A DNA stretch of 32,619 nucleotides from Clostridiales bacterium. Lineage in GTDB: Bacteria > Bacillota > Clostridia > Oscillospirales > Oscillospiraceae. How positions within the stretch are numbered: position 1 is the stretch's first letter; every line of letters begins with the position of its first letter. The translations under genes and the position numbers were made by a program. Positions 15,036-23,474 of this stretch are shown piece after piece. The stretch is from positions 1 through 32,619 of the forward strand of contig JALEII010000021.1 in assembly GCA_022770345.1 (NCBI GenBank). The letters are read 5' to 3'. Below the pieces are notes generated by a model. The model saw only the letters and a program-made list of their open reading frames with translations. It had not been told where the DNA came from and searched no databases.

Positions 15036-16531
15036 ACGGAGCGGACCTTTCTGTCTTTCAGCCGGTTGAGCTTATAGTTGCTGCTGCCGTTAATGAGGTT
15101 GTCCTGAAGGACCACCTCGCCCTGGTTATACTTCTCCATTTCGCTGCGCTTGACCAGGTAGCCCGTGATCCGGACCATATCGCCGTCGGCGCCGTAAAAG
15201 GCACAGTACTTGTCTCCGATGGCGAAGGCACCCTTCACGATGTCCAGCAGGCCCGCAGGATTCCGCTCGGCGGTATTGTCGAAGGGGAAGATATCGCTGC
15301 AGCCCGTGGGGAAGAACCGGTGGAACCGGGCGGAGTGCCGCAGATGGTCCAGCAGGTTGGCAGGCTCATCGCCCACCGTAATCCGCACGCCGGAGGTCAC
15401 ACCCACGTCCGTGGACAGGCCCGCCTGGGCATGGAGATAGAAGTGGCCGCCGGAAACCTCGGAGTACACCGCCGGGAAGTGGGCCACAAAATCGGCAATG
15501 TAGGTCATGATGCGGTCCGCCAGATCGTCCGCTTCCTTGTCGGTGCCGTATTTCAGGCCCTTGTCCCGGAGCAGATAGTCTACACAGTCGCACAGGCCCG
15601 CCACGCCGTACATTCCCACAAAGCGCTCCCGCTCAATGAGGCCCTCCTGCACCAGGAAGTCCGTCTGGAAGAAATTGGACTTTTCCACCAGGAACCGGAC
15701 ACGGGCATTCATGTACTCGCCCAGGGTCTGGCAGGCATCGGGCAGCAGGTTGTCCATAAAATCATCGATGTCCTTGGCCATTTTGGCCAGCCGGGGCAGG
15801 ACGATCCGGGACAGGGTGTAAGCGCCGCCCCGCAGGGGCAGGATGTTGTAGCAGGAGGAGATGCCGTAATCAAAGGAATAGGTATCCTTATGAGCCTTGT
15901 GGTTGCAGATCGCGGGGTTGCCGCATTTCAGGGAGCACAGGATGGCCGCCTCGGCGAAATCGTCGGGGGTAATGTCGGCATCGTATTTCAGGGACAGGTT
16001 GGGGGTGTCCAGCTGGAGCTTTTCCTCCAGCTTCAGAATGAGCCAGCCTGCACGGGTGGCCTCCGGGCCGATGTTGGCGTGGGAGTACGCATTGGCGATG
16101 ACCCGGTTGATGTAGCCCAGGAACCGCTCCAGCTTGGGAAGGACCTCCTCATCGCTCAGCCCTTCCAGGAAGGGGTCGATGATCTTGTCCAGGTTGCCCA
16201 GATACACCGGCTTGGTGGTAATGGAGGGGATGTAGCAGTAGAGAACTTCCAATGCCCACAGAAGATCGTCCAGGGTCTTGGGCGGATCGATTTTCAGGAA
16301 GGCGCTGCCCTGCTTGACGAACTTGTCAAAGTCCACCATCACGTAGCGGGGACGGTAGGGTGCGTGGCCCTCGTTCATGTCGCACAGGGCCCCCCGCTCA
16401 TAGAACTTCTGAAAATGCTCCGGAAGTTCCAGAACGTCCAGGGTGTCCTCGGCCTCATGGCACAGGGCATTGAGCTTCTGGTGGTAATTCAAGTGATTGG
16501 AAGTAATGGTATCGTAAATAGGATTTTGCAT
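15032..16531 (-). CDS. yjjI: YjjI-family glycyl radical enzyme of unknown reaction
   Basis: 499 residues, shorter than PFL or diol dehydratase-type GREs and about the length of E. coli YjjI. The C-terminal glycyl radical motif is DMVRITGYLVKRSEM, with the radical Gly at 457. The candidate thiyl Cys is Cys227 in DYGISSCYNILPLRGG. No PFL-type Cys-Cys pair or GDH-type Glu pattern is seen near it, so substrate class cannot be assigned. The N-terminus lacks a targeting peptide for microcompartments. The gene is 5 bases after a GntR regulator and 4-base-overlapping with its activase, downstream of a nucleoside ABC importer. In E. coli the homologous pair lies beside deoCABD, so two distant lineages link this enzyme with nucleoside catabolism. 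The reaction remains inferred, not known to me. Confidence 0.88.
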   Translation of the reverse strand: MQNPIYDTITSNHLNYHQKLNALCHEAEDTLDVLELPEHFQKFYERGALCDMNEGHAPYRPRYVMVDFDKFVKQGSAFLKIDPPKTLDDLLWALEVLYCYIPSITTKPVYLGNLDKIIDPFLEGLSDEEVLPKLERFLGYINRVIANAYSHANIGPEATRAGWLILKLEEKLQLDTPNLSLKYDADITPDDFAEAAILCSLKCGNPAICNHKAHKDTYSFDYGISSCYNILPLRGGAYTLSRIVLPRLAKMAKDIDDFMDNLLPDACQTLGEYMNARVRFLVEKSNFFQTDFLVQEGLIERERFVGMYGVAGLCDCVDYLLRDKGLKYGTDKEADDLADRIMTYIADFVAHFPAVYSEVSGGHFYLHAQAGLSTDVGVTSGVRITVGDEPANLLDHLRHSARFHRFFPTGCSDIFPFDNTAERNPAGLLDIVKGAFAIGDKYCAFYGADGDMVRITGYLVKRSEMEKYNQGEVVLQDNLINGSSNYKLNRLKDRKVRSV

Positions 16532-16536
16532 AATGA

Positions 16537-17256
16537 TTATTTCGCCTGTTCTTTCTTTGCAGATTCTTCCTCGGCAGCCAGCTGAGCCTCAACCTCGTCC
16601 AGCTTTTCCAGGGCTGCGTCGATGTGGACACGGGTATACCGGCGAGCCAGTTCCTTGTCCCGGTTCTCAATGGCCTCCACGATCCGGCCATGCCACTTGA
16701 TGGCATTTTCCGGACCGACCAAGTCATACTGCAAGGACTGGTGGCGCAGCAGCAGGCTGGTCAGGGTGTCGGAGATCTGCCGGATGAGGATGTTCTTGGT
16801 GCCCTTGGCGATCATCTCATGGAAGTTGTTATCCATGAGTTCAAAGTATTCCCGGTCATCGGCATTGCCGGCCATTTCCAGATAGTTCTGCTTCAGAATG
16901 GAAATATCCACCTTCCGGGCGTGCTCGATGAACAGCTCCACGTTGCAGCTGTCGAACATCCGCCGGAACTCCAGAACCATCCGCAGGGTCTTATAGTTCG
17001 GCGGATAGTACATGAGCCCTTCCAGAGAGCTGTCTTCCATTTTGTTGACATAGGTGCCGGAGCCCTGAATCTTCCGCAGAACGCCCAGAGAGCTGAGCTT
17101 CTCCACACCCTGGCGGACCGCCACCCGGCTCACATGCAGGTTCTTGCACATGGACTCCTCGGTGTCAATCCGCATACCGGGTTTCCATTCCTCAGACTCC
17201 AGTTTTTCGATGACATACTCGGATACTCGCTGGGATGCATTACTCATATAGCTCAT
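16537..17256 (-). CDS. GntR family regulator, FadR/FCD subfamily
   Basis: 239 residues. The N-terminal winged helix-turn-helix (about 1-75) has GMRIDTEESMCKNLHVSRVA then RQGVEKLSSLGVL and ending GSGTYVNK. The all-helical C-terminal FCD effector domain (about 85-225) keeps spaced His residues (NNFHEMI, KWHGRIVEAI, RVHID) that usually coordinate a metal and an organic acid or sugar-acid ligand. The lysine/glutamate-rich tail is unusual but harmless. It sits directly upstream of yjjI with its own promoter, so it most likely controls itself and yjjI-yjjW in response to a metabolite of that pathway. No strong ribosome binding site is seen; ATG 17247 is an alternative start. Confidence 0.9.
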   Translation of the reverse strand: MSYMSNASQRVSEYVIEKLESEEWKPGMRIDTEESMCKNLHVSRVAVRQGVEKLSSLGVLRKIQGSGTYVNKMEDSSLEGLMYYPPNYKTLRMVLEFRRMFDSCNVELFIEHARKVDISILKQNYLEMAGNADDREYFELMDNNFHEMIAKGTKNILIRQISDTLTSLLLRHQSLQYDLVGPENAIKWHGRIVEAIENRDKELARRYTRVHIDAALEKLDEVEAQLAAEEESAKKEQAK

Positions 17257-17275
17257 AAATTTCGCCCGCTTTCCT

Positions 17276-17322
17276 TATAATTTGTGCAATTTCATTATAT
17301 CAACAGTCTCATGGGGATTCAA
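17276..17322 (-). promoter_or_regulatory. Promoter and candidate operator of gntR-yjjI-yjjW
   Basis: TTGAAT (17317-17322) and TATAAT (17294-17299) are 17 bases apart on the minus strand; the -35 box overlaps the last codons of the upstream permease. A perfect inverted repeat TATAAT-N12-ATTATA (17276-17299) includes the -10 and surrounds GAAATTGCACAA. This is a plausible autoregulatory GntR site. Confidence 0.78.
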
Positions 17323-18248
17323 GCTTTTTTTGCGGATTTTCTTAACTTTTTTGTCTTTCCCTCAGAGTTGGAGTAGGCCGCCAGGCCGAGCAGCGTGACC
17401 ACATAGGGCAGGGCCATGAAAATTTCCGCAGGCAGATTCAGGGTCTGCAGCGTCACGGCCAGAGCGTTGGCCACGCCGAACAGGACGGAGGTCACAAAGG
17501 TGGGCAGCACAGCCGCATTGCCCAGATTCTGGGCAGCGATGGCCATGAAGCCACGGCCTGCGATCATGTCCCGTGCGAACCAGGACAGGTAGCCCATGGA
17601 CATGAAGATGCCGCCCAAAGAAGTCACGGCGCCGCCGATGGCCAGGGTGATGTACTTGGTCCGGTTCACGTTGATGCCAACGCTGGCAGCGGCGTTCTCA
17701 TTCTCGCCCACGGTCCGGATGCGAAGGCCCAGAGGGGTCTTGAAGATCAGGATGTACACGAAGATAGGCAGGATGAAGGCCACATAGGTCAGAATATTGT
17801 GGCCGGAGAGCACCTGACCCACCAGAGGGATGTCTTGAATCAGAGGAATGTCGATGTTGGGGAAGACCAGGCTGGGCAGGGACGTGGATGCGCCCTTCTC
17901 GCCGCACATCAGGTACATCAGGAACACGGTGCCGCCGGAGGCCAGGGTATTCAGGGCGATACCGGTCAGGGTGATGTTGGCGTGCAGCTTGTAGGTGAAG
18001 TAGCCCAGGGCCAGCATCAGCAGCACGCCGCCGACCATACCGGCCAGCAGGCCCACCCAGAGGTTCTGGGTAAAGGCGGAAGCAGCCATGCCGAAGAAGG
18101 CCGCAAAGAGCATACAGGCCTCAAAGGCAATGTGCAGCACGCCGCCCTGCTTGCAGATCAGTGCACCCATGGCGCCGAAGAGCAGCGGCGTGGTGATCCG
18201 GATGACGGAGTAAAGAAAGCTGGCAATAAATTCTGCATTGATGGTCAT
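17319..18248 (-). CDS. BMP-family nucleoside ABC importer, permease (NupQ-like)
   Basis: 309 residues, about 8 to 9 membrane helices, of the BPD-transporter-2 family (PF02653). The cytoplasmic coupling loop has the family pattern GENENAAASVGINVNRTKYI with a following IGGAVTSLGG. The helix run matches the second permease (NupQ/YufQ) of nucleoside importers. It forms the transmembrane channel together with the neighbouring permease, fed by the BMP lipoprotein and driven by the double ATPase. The start ATG lies 3 bases after the upstream stop, with AAGGAGG 11 bases before it. The C-terminus is a lysine-rich cytoplasmic tail. Sugar specificity (ribo- or deoxyribonucleoside) is not readable. Confidence 0.88.
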   Translation of the reverse strand: MTINAEFIASFLYSVIRITTPLLFGAMGALICKQGGVLHIAFEACMLFAAFFGMAASAFTQNLWVGLLAGMVGGVLLMLALGYFTYKLHANITLTGIALNTLASGGTVFLMYLMCGEKGASTSLPSLVFPNIDIPLIQDIPLVGQVLSGHNILTYVAFILPIFVYILIFKTPLGLRIRTVGENENAAASVGINVNRTKYITLAIGGAVTSLGGIFMSMGYLSWFARDMIAGRGFMAIAAQNLGNAAVLPTFVTSVLFGVANALAVTLQTLNLPAEIFMALPYVVTLLGLAAYSNSEGKTKKLRKSAKKA

Positions 18249-18251
18249 AGG

Positions 18252-19370
18252 TCACTCTGCCTCCTTTGCAGCCTGTTGATTCCGGAATTCCAGTTCCTTT
18301 TCCGCAGCCTTCACCATCATTCTGTGCTTCTGCTTGTAGAGGAACCGCTCAGCCACCACCAGCATGATGATAATGGCCTGGATGATGCTGACCAGCTCCA
18401 CGGGAATATCCGTAGCACGGGCCAGGATGGCAGCGCCTTCCTTCACGTAGGCGTAGAAGAAGGCCGCCAGAGGCACCAGCTTGGGGTTATAACCGGCCAT
18501 GATGCCCACCATGATGCCGTCGAAGCCCAGGCCGGTGTTGCCGGAATACTGGAAGCGGGTGTACATACTCAGCACTTCCACAGCGCCGCCCACGCCGGCC
18601 AGGAAGCCGCCGATGAGCTGGGACTTCATCAGGACCTTTTTCACGGGCATGCCGCAGTAGGTGGCGAAGTCGGTATTCTTGCCCACCACCCGAATTTCAT
18701 AGCCGTTCTGGGAGCGGTACAGATAAATGTAGCTGAATACGATGACCACCAGGCCGATGATGAGGCCGGCGTGAATATCGGTCCGGGCAATGAGCTTGGG
18801 AATCTGCGCGGTGGCGTCGAACGTTGCGGAAGCATTGAAGCCTGCGTTGTTATCCCGCATGGGGTGGTTGATGAGGCCCAATGCAATGTACATACACACA
18901 TAGTTCATCATCAGAGAGGAGACAACGGGCTTTGCGTTGAACTTCACATACATGATGGCGGGAATGGCCGCTGCGATCATACCGAACACGCCGCCTGCGA
19001 TGCAGCACAGGGCGATGTGCAGAATGGTGTTGCCCGGATGGACATACACGGCGATAATCGTTGCACCCAGAGCGCCCACGGTGAAGCCGCCTTCCACGGC
19101 CATGTTGGTCTGGTTGGCAGAGAAAATGAAGCACACGGCAGCGCCGGTGAACAGCAGGGGAACCACCTTACTGACGACCTCGCCGAACCGGCGGAAGGTG
19201 GTCAGGGGTCCCACGATGAAGCTGGAGATAGACCCCATGGGGTCGTCACTGACCAGCAAAATGACCAGGAAGGCAAAGAGCAGGGCGATGATGGTGGCCA
19301 TAACCACACGCAGCACGTTAAAGATCTGCTCGATCTCCTTGGCAGTTCTGATTTTCGGATTCTTACTCAC
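18252..19370 (-). CDS. BMP-family nucleoside ABC importer, permease (NupP-like)
   Basis: 372 residues from GTG 19370, with GGAGG 9 bases upstream; it overlaps the ATPase stop by 8 bases. The N-terminus has one hydrophobic helix (about 23-43) ahead of the PF02653 core. The core carries the coupling segment GYEIRVVGKNTDFATYCGM and GFDGIMVGIMAGYNP, typical of the first permease (NupP/YufP). It partners NupQ-like 17319-18248 in the membrane. The charged C-terminal tail contains KAAEKELEFRNQQ. Gene order ATPase-NupP-NupQ is the usual one for this importer type. Confidence 0.88.
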   Translation of the reverse strand: MSKNPKIRTAKEIEQIFNVLRVVMATIIALLFAFLVILLVSDDPMGSISSFIVGPLTTFRRFGEVVSKVVPLLFTGAAVCFIFSANQTNMAVEGGFTVGALGATIIAVYVHPGNTILHIALCCIAGGVFGMIAAAIPAIMYVKFNAKPVVSSLMMNYVCMYIALGLINHPMRDNNAGFNASATFDATAQIPKLIARTDIHAGLIIGLVVIVFSYIYLYRSQNGYEIRVVGKNTDFATYCGMPVKKVLMKSQLIGGFLAGVGGAVEVLSMYTRFQYSGNTGLGFDGIMVGIMAGYNPKLVPLAAFFYAYVKEGAAILARATDIPVELVSIIQAIIIMLVVAERFLYKQKHRMMVKAAEKELEFRNQQAAKEAE

Positions 19371-20928
19371 AGTCCGCCACCTCCTTGACTTCTTCGGGGC
19401 TCATGGTCTTCACGCCCAGCATATACTCGCCCAGCTCTTCCTCCGTGACCTTAGAGGCGTCGGGGAAGTAGGCGGCAATGCGGCCGTTGTGCATGACGAT
19501 CAGGCTGTCGCTGACCTCCAGCACCTCGTTCAGGTCGGCGCTGATGAGCAGCACACCTGCGCCGGCAGTCCGCAGGTCCACCAGACGGCGACGGATAAAG
19601 TCGCTGGCGCCGATGTCGATGCCACGGGTGGGCTGGTTCGCAACGATCAGGGAAGCGCCGGTGGTGAATTCCCGGGCGGTGACCACCTTCTGCATATTAC
19701 CGCCGGAGAGCATCCGGATGGGCTGCTCCCGGTTGTCGCACTTGACGGTGTACTCCTTGATGAGGGCATCGGTATTTTCGTTGATGGCCTTCTGGTTCAG
19801 CAAAAGGCCCTGCTTGTAGGGGGGCTTGTAGTACCGGTCGGCAATGATGTTGTCGGCAATGGAGCCGTCGCCCACGATACCGTAGGTCATCCGGTCCTCG
19901 CTGATGTGGGCGATGCCCTTTTCCCGCAGCTGCCGGATGGAGCAATTCCGCACGTCCACCAGTTCCGGGGTGGCCTTCACGGTGCCTTCAAAATCCCGGT
20001 CCAGGCCGGTAATAATTTCGCTGATCTCCTTCTGGCCGTTGCCTTCCACACCGGCAACGCCGAGGATTTCGCCCCGGCGGATGCGGAAGCTCACGTCGTC
20101 GAGGATTTTCTTGGTACCGAGGATGTACTTGGTCACATGCTGCACGGACAGCACCGTCTCGCCCAAAGTATTCTTTTCCTTGTCGATCTCCATCACAATA
20201 TCCCGGCCCACCATCATGCGGGAAATGTCCGCCTCGGTGACATCCGCCACATTGCAGTGACCGATGGTCTTACCGGCCCGCATGACCGTGACCCGGTCGC
20301 AGAGCTCCTTGACCTCGTTGAGCTTGTGGGAAATAAAGATGACGGTATAGCCCTGCTTTTTCAGGCCCTTCAGCTCCACAAACAGTTCTCTGGTCTCCTG
20401 AGGGGTCAGCACGGCGGTGGGCTCGTCGAGAATGACGATTTTGGCGCCACGGATCAGGACCTTCAGAATTTCCACCTTCTGCTTCTGTCCAACGGACAGA
20501 TCCCGGATCTTGGCATCCGGGTCCAGGTCGAAATTGTACTTGGCGGCCGCTTCCCGGACCATCTTGGTGGCCGCAGCGGCATCATAGAAAATGCCGTCTT
20601 TCCTGGGCTCCATGCCGATAACCAGGTTCTCGGTGACGGTCAGGCTGGGAACCAGCATGAAGTGCTGATACACCATACCGATCCCCATTTTGATGGCGGC
20701 ATTGGGGTTGTCGATATGGACTTCCTCTCCGTTCAGGAGGATCCGGCCTTCGTCGGGCTTCTCAACGCCGAAGAGGACCTTCATCAGGGTGCTCTTGCCG
20801 GCGCCGTTCTCGCCCACCAGTGCGTGGATCTCGCCCTCATTCACGGCGAGGGTCACATTTTCATTTGCAATAAAACCGTTGGAATATACCTTGCGGATGT
20901 TCTCCATTACGAGGATATTCTCTTTCAT
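19363..20928 (-). CDS. BMP-family nucleoside ABC importer, double ATPase (NupO-like)
   Basis: 521 residues from ATG 20928 (MKENILVMENIRKVY), chosen because GGGAGG is 6 to 7 bases upstream. The first nucleotide-binding domain is complete: Walker A GENGAGKST (39-47), signature LSVGQKQKV and Walker B VILDEPTAVL. The second is degenerate as is normal for this family: GVEGNGQKE replaces Walker A and IVANQPTRGIDIGA replaces Walker B, while its signature LSGGNMQK is intact. It powers uptake of nucleosides delivered by the BMP lipoprotein. It is separated from the lipoprotein gene by a 480-base repeat-rich gap, so it may be expressed at a lower level. Ribose-type importers of the same ATPase family are the alternative, but the BMP protein argues for nucleosides. 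Confidence 0.9.
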   Translation of the reverse strand: MKENILVMENIRKVYSNGFIANENVTLAVNEGEIHALVGENGAGKSTLMKVLFGVEKPDEGRILLNGEEVHIDNPNAAIKMGIGMVYQHFMLVPSLTVTENLVIGMEPRKDGIFYDAAAATKMVREAAAKYNFDLDPDAKIRDLSVGQKQKVEILKVLIRGAKIVILDEPTAVLTPQETRELFVELKGLKKQGYTVIFISHKLNEVKELCDRVTVMRAGKTIGHCNVADVTEADISRMMVGRDIVMEIDKEKNTLGETVLSVQHVTKYILGTKKILDDVSFRIRRGEILGVAGVEGNGQKEISEIITGLDRDFEGTVKATPELVDVRNCSIRQLREKGIAHISEDRMTYGIVGDGSIADNIIADRYYKPPYKQGLLLNQKAINENTDALIKEYTVKCDNREQPIRMLSGGNMQKVVTAREFTTGASLIVANQPTRGIDIGASDFIRRRLVDLRTAGAGVLLISADLNEVLEVSDSLIVMHNGRIAAYFPDASKVTEEELGEYMLGVKTMSPEEVKEVADCE

Positions 20929-20946
20929 GTTCATCCTCCCAAACAT

Positions 20947-21406
20947 AAAGTGTAACGTATCATCCGGCCGTTTCTCGGAAGAAAGGCAGGATGTGGGGCG
21001 GGACAGGCCCCATTTTCAAAAAGCAGGTCGTGCAAAGCAGGGGCATAGGGTCGAAAATTTCGCAAAATCCCCCGGCGAAGCTTTGTAAGAGCGGCGGCAT
21101 GCCCCGCCCGCCCGAATTTCATACGCAGGAATGGCGGGGCGTATGGCTTCCCCTGGAGGGGAAGGCTTTTCCGGGTCCCGGCAGGTTTTGCGTCGATTTT
21201 TACCGCTCGAAAGTCCCGGGCCGGCGGGCGAGGTATGTCTCGCCCCTACAGTCAGAAACGATACTGCCTGCCGCCCGGAGGGAGCCTTTGCTCAGCGCCA
21301 TGCCCCCGATTTGCACGTTGTTTTGTCCCATGCGGCACGTTGAGGAGTTGGGGCATGGCCCCAACTCCTGCGTACATTCCTTATATTTTTGATGTATAAG
21401 GGAAAC
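20947..21406. repeat. Repeat-rich gap between the BMP gene and its ATPase gene
   Basis: No gene is seen. Modules in order are GCAAAATCCCCCGGCG (about 21062), GTAAGAGCGGCGGCATGCCC (21085-21104) with GCCCG and the linker GAATTTCATACGCAG, CTTCCCCTGGAGGGGAAG (about 21149-21166), then an inverted copy of the linker (TGCGTCGATTTTTACCGCTC) leading to GGGCGAGGTATGTCTCGCCC (21226-21245) and CTACAG. Only a weak promoter-like string lies just before the ATPase gene, so its expression may depend on readthrough from bmpA. Confidence 0.75.
21343..21369 (-). terminator. Stem-loop after the BMP gene, probably partial terminator or 3' stabiliser
   Basis: An 11-bp perfect stem (21343-21353 with 21359-21369, AGGAGTTGGGG/CCCCAACTCCT) lies about 40 bases past the bmpA stop. 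It has no U run, so it more likely limits 3' decay or attenuates than ends transcription fully. Confidence 0.6.
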
Positions 21407-22606
21407 TTACTTGGTTGCGGTTGCCAGGATGGCCTGCAGCTCGGCGTTGTCCATGCCGATGGCGGACTTGATTTCCAGCTTGCCGGCAGTGGCGTCGGCC
21501 TGGACCTGCTCGATCTGGGCCTTCATCTCATCGGAGAAGATGGTCTGGTAGTTGTCGTTGTCGGTAGCGATGCCCACAACGCCTTCCTGCAGGCCCCACT
21601 TCTCGTAGTGGCCCCACTCCAGAGTGCCTTCCAGCGCCATGCTCAGCAGCGTGCTGACGGTGACGTTGGCCTTCTTGTACATGGAGGTGCAGATGTTGGC
21701 GGCAGTGGTGGGATCGGTGGGCAGCAGCACGGTGTACTGGTCGGAGTCAACACCGATGGAGTACACGTTGCTCTCGGCGCAGCCGGCCAGAGTGCCCAGA
21801 CCGGCAACACCGGCCACGGAGAAGATCACGTCAGCGCCCTGGTTGGCCTGAGCCACAGCCAGCTCCTTGCCCTTGGCGGTGTCCTTGAAGTCGCCGATCC
21901 AGGAGACCAGGATGTTGATGTCCTCGTCCACGGAGTGCACGCCCTGAATGTAGCCGATCAGGTAATCGTCCAGAGCGGTGTTCTCGCCGCCGCCGACGAA
22001 GCCGACAATCTTCTTGTCGTTGACCAGCTTGGCATCGCTGGTGGTCAGCAGGGCAGCGGCCACGCCGGCCAGGTAAGCGCCTTCATTCTGGCAGTGGTCC
22101 AGAGAAGCCACGTTGGGCAGGGACAGGTCGTCCTGTGCATCGTACAGGATGAACTTCTGATCGGGGTACTCCTTGGCAACGGTCTGCAGAGCTTCCTTCA
22201 TGTTGGGGGTACCGGTGATGATGATGTCCCAATCGGGGTCCTCAGCGTACTCGGTGAAGGTGGGGACCTGCAGCGTCACATCGCCGCCCAGCTCCACGAC
22301 CTTGGTCCGGAAGCCGTACTTGGCAGCGGCCTCCTGCAGACCCTCGTTGGACAGGTCGCAGATGGCGTGGTCGCCCAGGTTGGTGTTCACCACCAGCACG
22401 ACGCCGATGTCGCTGGCCTTCTTGCCGAAGGCGGGCAGGATCTCATCGGAGCCGGTGGTCTCGCCGGAAGCGGCGGGCTCGGTGGTCTTGGTGTCGTTTG
22501 CAGCTTCCGTGCCCTTGGTCGTGTTGGGCTCGGTCTTGGCGCAGGCGGCCAGAGCGAACACCATAACCACAGCCATCAGCAGGGCCAGGATCTTGGTTGC
22601 TTTCAT
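21407..22606 (-). CDS. BMP-family nucleoside-binding lipoprotein
   Basis: 399 residues. A lipoprotein signal peptide with hydrophobic stretch and lipobox (ALAAC, lipidated Cys22) is followed by a Thr/Glu/Asp-rich linker to about residue 55. Then comes the periplasmic-binding-protein-like Bmp domain (PF02608): VVLVVNTNLGDHAICDLSNEG, IIITGTPNMKEAL, and VGFVGGGENTALDDYLIGY (a hallmark of the family). It captures nucleosides at the outer membrane face and passes them to the permeases. AGGAGG lies 8 bases before the ATG. It has no clear promoter of its own in the 65-base gap, so it is probably transcribed with the YczE-like gene upstream. Other BMP ligands are possible. Confidence 0.9.
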   Translation of the reverse strand: MKATKILALLMAVVMVFALAACAKTEPNTTKGTEAANDTKTTEPAASGETTGSDEILPAFGKKASDIGVVLVVNTNLGDHAICDLSNEGLQEAAAKYGFRTKVVELGGDVTLQVPTFTEYAEDPDWDIIITGTPNMKEALQTVAKEYPDQKFILYDAQDDLSLPNVASLDHCQNEGAYLAGVAAALLTTSDAKLVNDKKIVGFVGGGENTALDDYLIGYIQGVHSVDEDINILVSWIGDFKDTAKGKELAVAQANQGADVIFSVAGVAGLGTLAGCAESNVYSIGVDSDQYTVLLPTDPTTAANICTSMYKKANVTVSTLLSMALEGTLEWGHYEKWGLQEGVVGIATDNDNYQTIFSDEMKAQIEQVQADATAGKLEIKSAIGMDNAELQAILATATK

Positions 22607-22671
22607 TTCTATTTCCTCCTAAAAATTCTCTATATTTTCACCCGGGATTCCCGGATAAAAACCAATGTTGG

Positions 22672-23340
22672 TTACGCTTCCTTCGCCCGGAACTCCGTCC
22701 GGTTCTCCGGTCGGCACAAGGGGATGAGATGAGCCTTGCAGAACTTGCTGGATGCCTGCAGCACAGGTCCCGTGCAGAACATGGCAATCAGCGTTCCCAC
22801 GCCCCAAGCGGCACCCAGCAGGATACCCGGCAGGGTCAGGACCACGTCCTGAATGATCTTCGCCAGACCAACGCTCATGTGGAATTTCTCCCGGCAGTAC
22901 ATCACGATGCCTTCCATGGCGCCCAGGCCGCAATCCACGGCCACATAGAGTCCCAGTCCTATGCCCATGCAGGCGGTTCCCGCCAGGGAAATCAGGATGC
23001 GGATGACGAGATTCATCTCCGCAATGTTCATCTGCGCGAACATGGGGGTGAACAGATTCACCCAGGGGCCAATGGTAAACACGCACAGGACGGTCCCGAT
23101 ATTAATGTAGGACCGTTTCAGGAAGAACAGCGCCACCAGCAAAACGATGTTTGCCAGCATATTGGCGTCGCCGTAGGTAATGTTCAGGAGCAGGTGTAGC
23201 CCATCCGAGAAGGTTGCCATGGCTCCGGAGCCGAGATCTGCTGCATAAAACAGTGCCGTTCCGGCAGAGGAGATGGCCAGTCCTAATTCAATGAGCAGGA
23301 TGTTTACAAAAAGTCGTATTATCTTTTTTGGGGTATTCAC
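22672..23340 (-). CDS. YczE/YitT-like integral membrane protein
   Basis: 222 residues from GTG 23340 (first residues VNTPKKIIRLFVNILL), with AAAGGA 9 bases upstream. Longer frames from 23394 or 23436 are excluded because they begin inside or before the -10 and -35 boxes of the promoter. About five membrane helices are visible, including FVNILLIELGLAISSAGTAL, NMLANIVLLVALFF and VIRILISLAGTACMGIGLGL. Twin GSGAM and GLGAMEGI motifs are typical of the YczE family, an internal duplication. The function of the family is unsettled. Heading the nucleoside operon, it could take part in transport or signalling of pyrimidine nucleosides, which is inference from position only. Confidence 0.78.
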   Translation of the reverse strand: MNTPKKIIRLFVNILLIELGLAISSAGTALFYAADLGSGAMATFSDGLHLLLNITYGDANMLANIVLLVALFFLKRSYINIGTVLCVFTIGPWVNLFTPMFAQMNIAEMNLVIRILISLAGTACMGIGLGLYVAVDCGLGAMEGIVMYCREKFHMSVGLAKIIQDVVLTLPGILLGAAWGVGTLIAMFCTGPVLQASSKFCKAHLIPLCRPENRTEFRAKEA

Positions 23341-23392
23341 GTCACGCGGTCCTTTTCTCTTCAAATTTGATGCGTCTTTCACTTCGCTAACC

Positions 23393-23421
23393 ATTATAAA
23401 ACCCGTCAATTTCTTTGTCAA
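23393..23421 (-). promoter_or_regulatory. Consensus promoter of the yczE-bmp operon
   Basis: TTGACA (23416-23421) and TATAAT (23393-23398) match the vegetative consensus perfectly with a 17-base spacer. The predicted start near 23386 gives a 46-base leader before GTG 23340 and fixes that start codon. Confidence 0.95.
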
Positions 23422-23432
23422 TACGGGGTAAT

Positions 23433-23460
23433 GCACAAAAAACCGACCTCGTTTTTGTGC
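23433..23460. promoter_or_regulatory. Inverted repeat between the divergent yczE and udp promoters
   Basis: GCACAAAAA (23433-23441) and TTTTTGTGC (23452-23460) form a perfect 9-base inverted repeat with a 10-base centre. It lies just upstream of both divergent promoters, so a regulator bound here could act on import and phosphorolysis together. The half-site TTGTGCA also occurs next to the gntR -10 (17282-17288). Confidence 0.55.
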
Positions 23461-23474
23461 AGGTCTACCAAAGT

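Noticed and set aside
18937-20955. A 672-codon open frame on the plus strand across the importer genes, and similar long plus-strand frames at 3535-5286, 15023-16585, 17799-19388 and 24687-26306
   Set aside because: They are antisense to well-recognised genes, have His/Gln/Gly-rich nonsense composition without family motifs, and lack ribosome binding sites. They arise from the codon use of GC-rich genes on the other strand.
23394-23436. N-terminal extension of the YczE-like protein
   Set aside because: The region holds the -35 and -10 boxes of its own promoter, so it is not in the transcript.
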